Shown: positions 24,874 to 28,412 of the stretch, piece after piece
How the letters are laid out: every line of letters begins with the position of its first letter
Numbering within the stretch: position 1 is the first letter of the stretch
NCBI GenBank assembly: GCA_041498295.1
Contig: JBGQIB010000049.1
Coordinates: forward strand, 1-28,412
Direction: 5' to 3'
DNA length: 28,412 nucleotides
From: VGRW01 sp041498295
Lineage (GTDB): Bacteria; Myxococcota_A; UBA9160; SZUA-336
The notes under the pieces: generated by a model
The model's database searches: none
Told to the model about the DNA's origin: nothing
Seen by the model: only the letters and a program-made list of their open reading frames with translations
Translations under genes and position numbers: made by a program

Positions 24874-26346
24874 ATGCGCGAGCCCGGTGCAATCCGCGAC
24901 GGTCTGACGTTCGACGACGTCCTCTTGCTGCCCGGCGCCTCGTCGGTGCACCCGACGGAAGTCGACCTCTCGGCGCAGCTGACTCCCGGCATCCGCCTCA
25001 GCATGCCGCTCGTCTCGTCGCCGATGGACACGGTGACCGAGCACCGCACCGCGATCTGCATGGCGCAGGAGGGCGGGCTCGGCTTCGTCCACAAGAATCT
25101 CTCGATCGAAGCGCAGGCCGCGGAGGTCGCGAAGGTCAAGCGCTCCGAGTCGGGGATGATCGTCGACCCGATCACGCTCGAGCCCGATCAGCCGATTCAG
25201 GACGCGCTCGACATCATGCACGAGCACCACATCTCCGGCCTGCCGGTGGTGCGCGGCGAGAAGCTCGTCGGGATCGTGACCAATCGAGACCTGCGCTTCG
25301 TGCGCAGCCGCGAGGCCGCCGTCTCGACGGTGATGACGAGCCACGGCCTCATCACCGTGCGCCTCGGCGTGTCGATGGAGAAGGCCAAAGAGCTGCTGCA
25401 CGAGAATCGCATCGAGAAGCTGCTCGTCGTCGACGACCTCGGGAATCTGCGCGGACTCATCACGATCAAGGACATCGAGAAGCAGACGCTCTATCCGAAC
25501 TCGAACAAGGACGCGCTCGGCCGGCTGCGCGTCGGCGCCGCCGTCGGCGTGACCAAGGATGCGATCGAACGCGCCGACGCGATGATCCGCGCGGGCGCGG
25601 ACGTGCTGCTCGTCGACAGTTCTCACGGTCACGCGGAAGCGGTGCTGCGCTCGATCTCGGAGCTGCACGCGGCATTCCCATCCGTGGAGATCGTCGGCGG
25701 CAACGTGGCCACTGCGGAGGGTGCGGAGGCGCTGATCAAGGCGCACGTCTCGGCCGTGCGCTGCGGCGTCGGACCGGGCTCGATCTGCACCACGCGCATC
25801 GTCGCCGGGGTCGGCGTGCCTCAGCTCACGGCGATCATGGATGCTGCGGAAGTGTGTCGCCGCCACGGCGTGCCGCTGATCGGCGACGGCGGGATCAAAT
25901 ACTCCGGCGACATCGTGAAGGCGCTCGCCGGGGGCGCGGATACGGTGATGATCGGCTCGTTGTTCGCCGGCACCGACGAGAGCCCGGGCGACGTCGTGCT
26001 GCATCAGGGCCGCTCGTACAAGGTGTACCGCGCGATGGGCTCGCTCTCGGCGATGCGCGAGGGCTACCGCGATCGCTACTTCCAGAACGAGGTGCGGCAG
26101 TCCTCCAAGCTGGTGCCCGAAGGCGTCGAGGGCCGCGTGCCGCACCGCGGGCCGCTCTCGAACAGCTTGTATCAGCTGCTGGGCGGCGTGCGTTCCGGCA
26201 TGGGCTTGATCGGCGCGCCGGACCTCGACGCGCTGCGCAGGCGCGCTCAGTTCGTGCGCATCACGGCCGCGGGCCTGCGCGAGTCACACCCGCACGACGT
26301 GATCATCACCGAAGAGCCGCCGAACTACTGGCTCGAGAGTAAGTAG
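24874..26346 (+). CDS. guaB: Inosine-5'-monophosphate dehydrogenase
   Basis: NAD-dependent oxidation of IMP to XMP, the committed step of GMP synthesis; 490 residues, normal length. The catalytic Cys is C305 in GPGSICTTRIVAG. FDDVLLLPG, SPMDTVTE and GDGGIKYSGDIVKALAGGAD line the barrel, and EGVEGRVPHRG belongs to the mobile flap. Two CBS domains are inserted at about 95-205 (MIVDPITLEPDQPIQDALDIM and VMTSHGLITVRLG). The ATG at 24874 fits the family N-terminus better than the GTG at 24844, which lies inside the promoter. The -35 box at 24817 and a short leader suggest its own promoter despite the closeness of the regulatory operon. guaA follows after four bases. Confidence 0.96.
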   Translation: MREPGAIRDGLTFDDVLLLPGASSVHPTEVDLSAQLTPGIRLSMPLVSSPMDTVTEHRTAICMAQEGGLGFVHKNLSIEAQAAEVAKVKRSESGMIVDPITLEPDQPIQDALDIMHEHHISGLPVVRGEKLVGIVTNRDLRFVRSREAAVSTVMTSHGLITVRLGVSMEKAKELLHENRIEKLLVVDDLGNLRGLITIKDIEKQTLYPNSNKDALGRLRVGAAVGVTKDAIERADAMIRAGADVLLVDSSHGHAEAVLRSISELHAAFPSVEIVGGNVATAEGAEALIKAHVSAVRCGVGPGSICTTRIVAGVGVPQLTAIMDAAEVCRRHGVPLIGDGGIKYSGDIVKALAGGADTVMIGSLFAGTDESPGDVVLHQGRSYKVYRAMGSLSAMREGYRDRYFQNEVRQSSKLVPEGVEGRVPHRGPLSNSLYQLLGGVRSGMGLIGAPDLDALRRRAQFVRITAAGLRESHPHDVIITEEPPNYWLESK

Positions 26347-26350
26347 CGCG

Positions 26351-27895
26351 TTGGCGGCGACCGAACGCGCGATCGTCGTAGACTACGGCGGACAGTACAC
26401 GCAGCTGATCGCGCGCCGTATCCGCGAGCTGCACGTCTACTGCGAGATCGTACCGCCGTGGGTCACGACCGAGCGTCTGCGCCAGATCGCGCCGCGCGCC
26501 GTCGTGCTGTCCGGCGGACCCGCGAGCGTCTACGCCGCCGATGCGCCCAAGACGAATCCCGAAGTGTTTCGTCTCGGCGTCCCGACGCTAGGGATCTGCT
26601 ACGGCATGCAGCTCCTCATGCAAGAGCTCGGCGGGAAGGTCGAGGCCGCTGGCGCGCGCGAGTTCGGCCGCGCCGACCTCGACCGCAGCGGAGGCGCCGA
26701 CCCGCTGCTCGAGGGAGTGCCGCCGCGCAGCAGCGTCTGGATGAGTCACGGTGACCGAGTCACTGCGCTGGGGAACGGCTTCGAGACGATCGCCACTTCG
26801 GCGAACTGCCCGTTCGCCGCGGTGCGCTCGGCCGACCGGAAGACCTACGGGCTGCAGTTCCATCCCGAGGTGATCCACACCGAGCACGGCGCCAGGATTC
26901 TCGAGAACTTCCTGCTGAAGGTGGCCGGCCTCCACGGCACCTGGACGATGGACGAGTTCATCGCCGGCGAGCTCGCGCGCCTGCGCGAGCGCATCGGCAG
27001 TGCGCGCGTGGTCTGCGGCGTCTCGGGCGGGGTCGACTCCACGGTCGTGGCCGTGCTGCTCCACCGCGCGATCGGCGAGCAGCTCCACTGCTTCTTCGTC
27101 GACAACGGCCTGTTGCGCGCCGACGAGCGCGAGGAGGTCGAGACCGCGTTCCGCGACGAGCTCGGCATCCCACTCGTGACCCTGGACGAGAGCGAGAAGT
27201 TCCTGCGCAACCTGCGCGGCGTCGAAGAGCCCGAGAAGAAGCGGGTGATCATCGGTCACACGTTCGTCGCGGCGTTCGAGCGCGCGGCCAGCAAGATCGA
27301 AGACGCGCGTTTCCTCGCGCAGGGCACCCTGTACCCCGACGTGATCGAGTCCGTCTCGGTGCACGGCCCGTCGGCGACGATCAAGACGCACCACAACGTC
27401 GGCGGGCTGCCCGAGGTGATGAAGCTCGAGGTGGTCGAGCCGCTGCGCGAGCTGTTCAAGGACGAGGTGCGCGAGGTCGGCGACCGCTTGGGCGTGCCGC
27501 GCGGGCTGTCGCGCCGCCACCCGTTCCCCGGACCCGGGCTCGCGATCCGCGTCGTCGGCGAAGTCACGCGCGAACGGCTCGTGATCCTGCGCGCGGCGGA
27601 CAAGATCGTGCAGGACGAAGTGCGCGCCGCAGGCTGGTACGAGCGCCTCTGGCAGGCGTTCGCGGTGTTCCTCCCGATCCGCTCCGTCGGCGTGATGGGC
27701 GACTATCGCACCTACGAGAACACCATCGCGCTGCGCTGTGTCACTTCGCGCGACGCGATGACCGCGGACTGGGCGCCGCTGCCCCACGACCTTCTAGCGC
27801 GCATTTCGAGCCGCATCACCAACGAAGTCCGCGGCGTGAACCGGGTCGTGTACGACATCTCCAGCAAGCCCCCCGCTACGATCGAATGGGAGTGA
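26351..27895 (+). CDS. guaA: GMP synthase (glutamine-hydrolysing)
   Basis: Converts XMP to GMP using glutamine and ATP; 514 residues. The class-I glutamine amidotransferase domain has C83 in GICYGMQLL and H171/E173 in FHPEV. The ATP-pyrophosphatase domain starts with the P-loop SGGVDST at 225-231. The C-terminal dimerisation domain ends in the family signature VVYDISSKPPATIEWE. TTG at 26351 is the start: it is the only start codon ahead of the conserved IVVDYGGQYTQLIARRIRE, although no Shine-Dalgarno is obvious, so translation may be coupled to guaB four bases upstream. The pair completes IMP to GMP conversion. Confidence 0.96.
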   Translation: MAATERAIVVDYGGQYTQLIARRIRELHVYCEIVPPWVTTERLRQIAPRAVVLSGGPASVYAADAPKTNPEVFRLGVPTLGICYGMQLLMQELGGKVEAAGAREFGRADLDRSGGADPLLEGVPPRSSVWMSHGDRVTALGNGFETIATSANCPFAAVRSADRKTYGLQFHPEVIHTEHGARILENFLLKVAGLHGTWTMDEFIAGELARLRERIGSARVVCGVSGGVDSTVVAVLLHRAIGEQLHCFFVDNGLLRADEREEVETAFRDELGIPLVTLDESEKFLRNLRGVEEPEKKRVIIGHTFVAAFERAASKIEDARFLAQGTLYPDVIESVSVHGPSATIKTHHNVGGLPEVMKLEVVEPLRELFKDEVREVGDRLGVPRGLSRRHPFPGPGLAIRVVGEVTRERLVILRAADKIVQDEVRAAGWYERLWQAFAVFLPIRSVGVMGDYRTYENTIALRCVTSRDAMTADWAPLPHDLLARISSRITNEVRGVNRVVYDISSKPPATIEWE

Positions 27896-27901
27896 GCCGG
27901 A

Positions 27902-27919
27902 CGCGAGGCCGTCCTCGCG
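27902..27919 (+). terminator. GC hairpin after guaA
   Basis: CGCGAGG-CCGT-CCTCGCG is a perfect 7-bp stem with a 4-base loop, starting seven bases after the guaA stop. No U-run follows, so it would be a weak or factor-dependent terminator, or an RNA-stabilising 3' stem. Confidence 0.35.
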
Positions 27920-27925
27920 GCCGGT

Positions 27926-27971
27926 GTGCAAGCGGCGAAGCCGCGCGCAGCGAGCCGAAGGCGAGCGAAGT
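27926..27971 (+). repeat. 46-bp intergenic repeat, copy A
   Basis: Matches the minus strand of 10782-10827 at 40 of 46 positions. It begins GTGCAA, then a hairpin GCGGC-GAA-GCCGC and a shorter GCC-GAA-GGC. Both loops are GAA here and GCA in the other copy. It lies 30 bases after the guaA stop. Confidence 0.65.
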
Positions 27972-28001
27972 ACAATCGGGTGAGGGGGTCGTCTTGGAGA
28001 G

Positions 28002-28061
28002 GTGCAAGGCGCGCGCAGCGCGCGCCGGCGAGCGAAGGCGCGCAGGCGGGCGTTGCCCGCC
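28002..28061 (+). repeat. Related repeat, divergent copy C, plus hairpin
   Basis: Thirty bases after copy A another GTGCAA is followed by a stem GGCGCGC-GCAGC-GCGCGCC and then GGCGAGCGAAGGCG, echoing the end of copies A and B. A perfect 7-bp hairpin GGCGGGC-GTT-GCCCGCC follows at 28045-28061, just before dnaE. The relation to copies A and B is looser and rests on shared order of elements. Confidence 0.4.
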
Positions 28062-28073
28062 GGTGACGCGCTA

Positions 28074-28412
28074 ATGCCCATCGCGCGAGATGGGTTTACG
28101 CATCTGCATCTGCACACCCAGTACTCGCTGCTCGACGGGGCGATCAAGCTGGCGCCGCTGTTCGCCCAGCTGAAGGAGCTCGGCCAGACCGCGGTCGGCA
28201 TGACCGACCACGGCAACCTGTTCGGTGCGGCCGAGTTCCACGACAAGGCGCGCGCGGCGGGCCAGAAGCCGATCATCGGCTGCGAGACCTACATCGCAAG
28301 TGGCTCGCGCTTCGAGAAGGAGAAGCGCGCGCAGGACAAGAGCGGCTTCGACGCGATCAACCACCTGCTGCTGCTCGCGATGAATCAGACGGGCTATCGC
28401 AACCTGATGACG
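28074..28412 (+). CDS. dnaE: DNA polymerase III subunit alpha, N-terminal part
   Basis: Replicative polymerase catalytic subunit; only the first 113 codons are in the window and the frame is still open at the edge. The start is ATG 28074. The N-terminal PHP domain is evident: FTHLHLHTQYSLLDGAIKL with the metal-type His residues, MTDHGNLFGAAEFHDKA, then KPIIGCETYIA and NHLLLLAMNQTGYRNL. This order is characteristic of DnaE rather than PolC, which has an exonuclease inserted in the PHP domain, though DnaE2/ErrA-type paralogues share the beginning. GGTGA at 28062-28066 may be the ribosome binding site. No separate promoter is clear in the repeat-rich gap upstream; TACAAT at 27971-27976 lacks a good -35 box. 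Confidence 0.93.
   Translation, partial: MPIARDGFTHLHLHTQYSLLDGAIKLAPLFAQLKELGQTAVGMTDHGNLFGAAEFHDKARAAGQKPIIGCETYIASGSRFEKEKRAQDKSGFDAINHLLLLAMNQTGYRNLMT

Noticed and set aside
24688..26145. 485-codon minus-strand frame opposite guaB
   Set aside because: Antisense shadow of a clear IMP dehydrogenase; composition is His/Arg/Asp-rich and no family is recognisable. The same applies to minus-strand frames at 17811-18995, 19559-20899, 23118-24290 and 26588-27787.
27971..27976. TACAAT as a dnaE promoter -10 box
   Set aside because: No acceptable -35 hexamer lies 16-18 bases upstream, and it falls at the edge of repeat copy A.

Overview
The window is a GC-rich bacterial chromosome segment (roughly two-thirds G+C by eye) that is almost fully coding. 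It opens inside rnc and ends inside dnaE. An MglA-type small GTPase, a DUF4388 (PatA-like) regulator, several receiver-domain proteins and a fused IcmF mutase suggest a myxobacterial or deltaproteobacterial-like lineage. That placement is inference; no rRNA is present to test it. I see no tRNA, rRNA, CRISPR array, transposase or phage gene.

Layout: (1) 3-668, the 3' part of rnc. (2) 837-4403, an acyl-CoA operon: acetyl-CoA acetyltransferase, 3-hydroxybutyryl-CoA dehydrogenase and a biotin-dependent carboxylase beta subunit. (3) 4415-7269, a more accessory stretch: a small lipoprotein on the plus strand, then an exported cupin, an exported cysteine-rich protein and an MFS transporter on the minus strand. 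(4) 7339-14045, two B12-dependent acyl-CoA mutases: fused isobutyryl-CoA mutase IcmF, then methylmalonyl-CoA mutase with its GTPase chaperone MeaB. (5) 14121-14789, an orphan MglA-like GTPase. (6) 14867-19154, a compact run of ribBA, a PadR regulator, a MoxR-type AAA+ ATPase and a CoxE-like VWA protein. (7) 19155-19573, an unusual AT-richer, palindrome-rich gap that may encode a minus-strand small RNA. (8) 19574-20935, miaB. (9) 21049-24820, three overlapping regulatory genes in which many catalytic or phosphoacceptor residues are missing. (10) 24874-27895, guaB-guaA, followed by a repeat-rich gap and the start of dnaE.

The metabolic genes fit together. IcmF would convert isobutyryl-CoA to butyryl-CoA. 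The dehydrogenase and thiolase carry out the last two steps of C4-CoA oxidation to acetyl-CoA. The carboxylase beta subunit, if it acts on propionyl-CoA, would feed methylmalonyl-CoA mutase and its chaperone. The epimerase, biotinylated alpha subunit, acyl-CoA dehydrogenase and crotonase are not in the window.

The most interesting items are: the minus-strand promoter/stem/terminator arrangement at 19182-19391; the three-gene regulatory operon with a pseudo-receiver-DUF4388-pseudo-GTPase fusion; an identical promoter (TTGACG-N18-TACCGT) in front of both the thiolase operon and ribBA; a 46-bp intergenic repeat with a compensatory base-pair change; a heptamer (GTGACTC/GAGTCAC) well above chance; and a RibBA whose usual metal-binding His is Gln.
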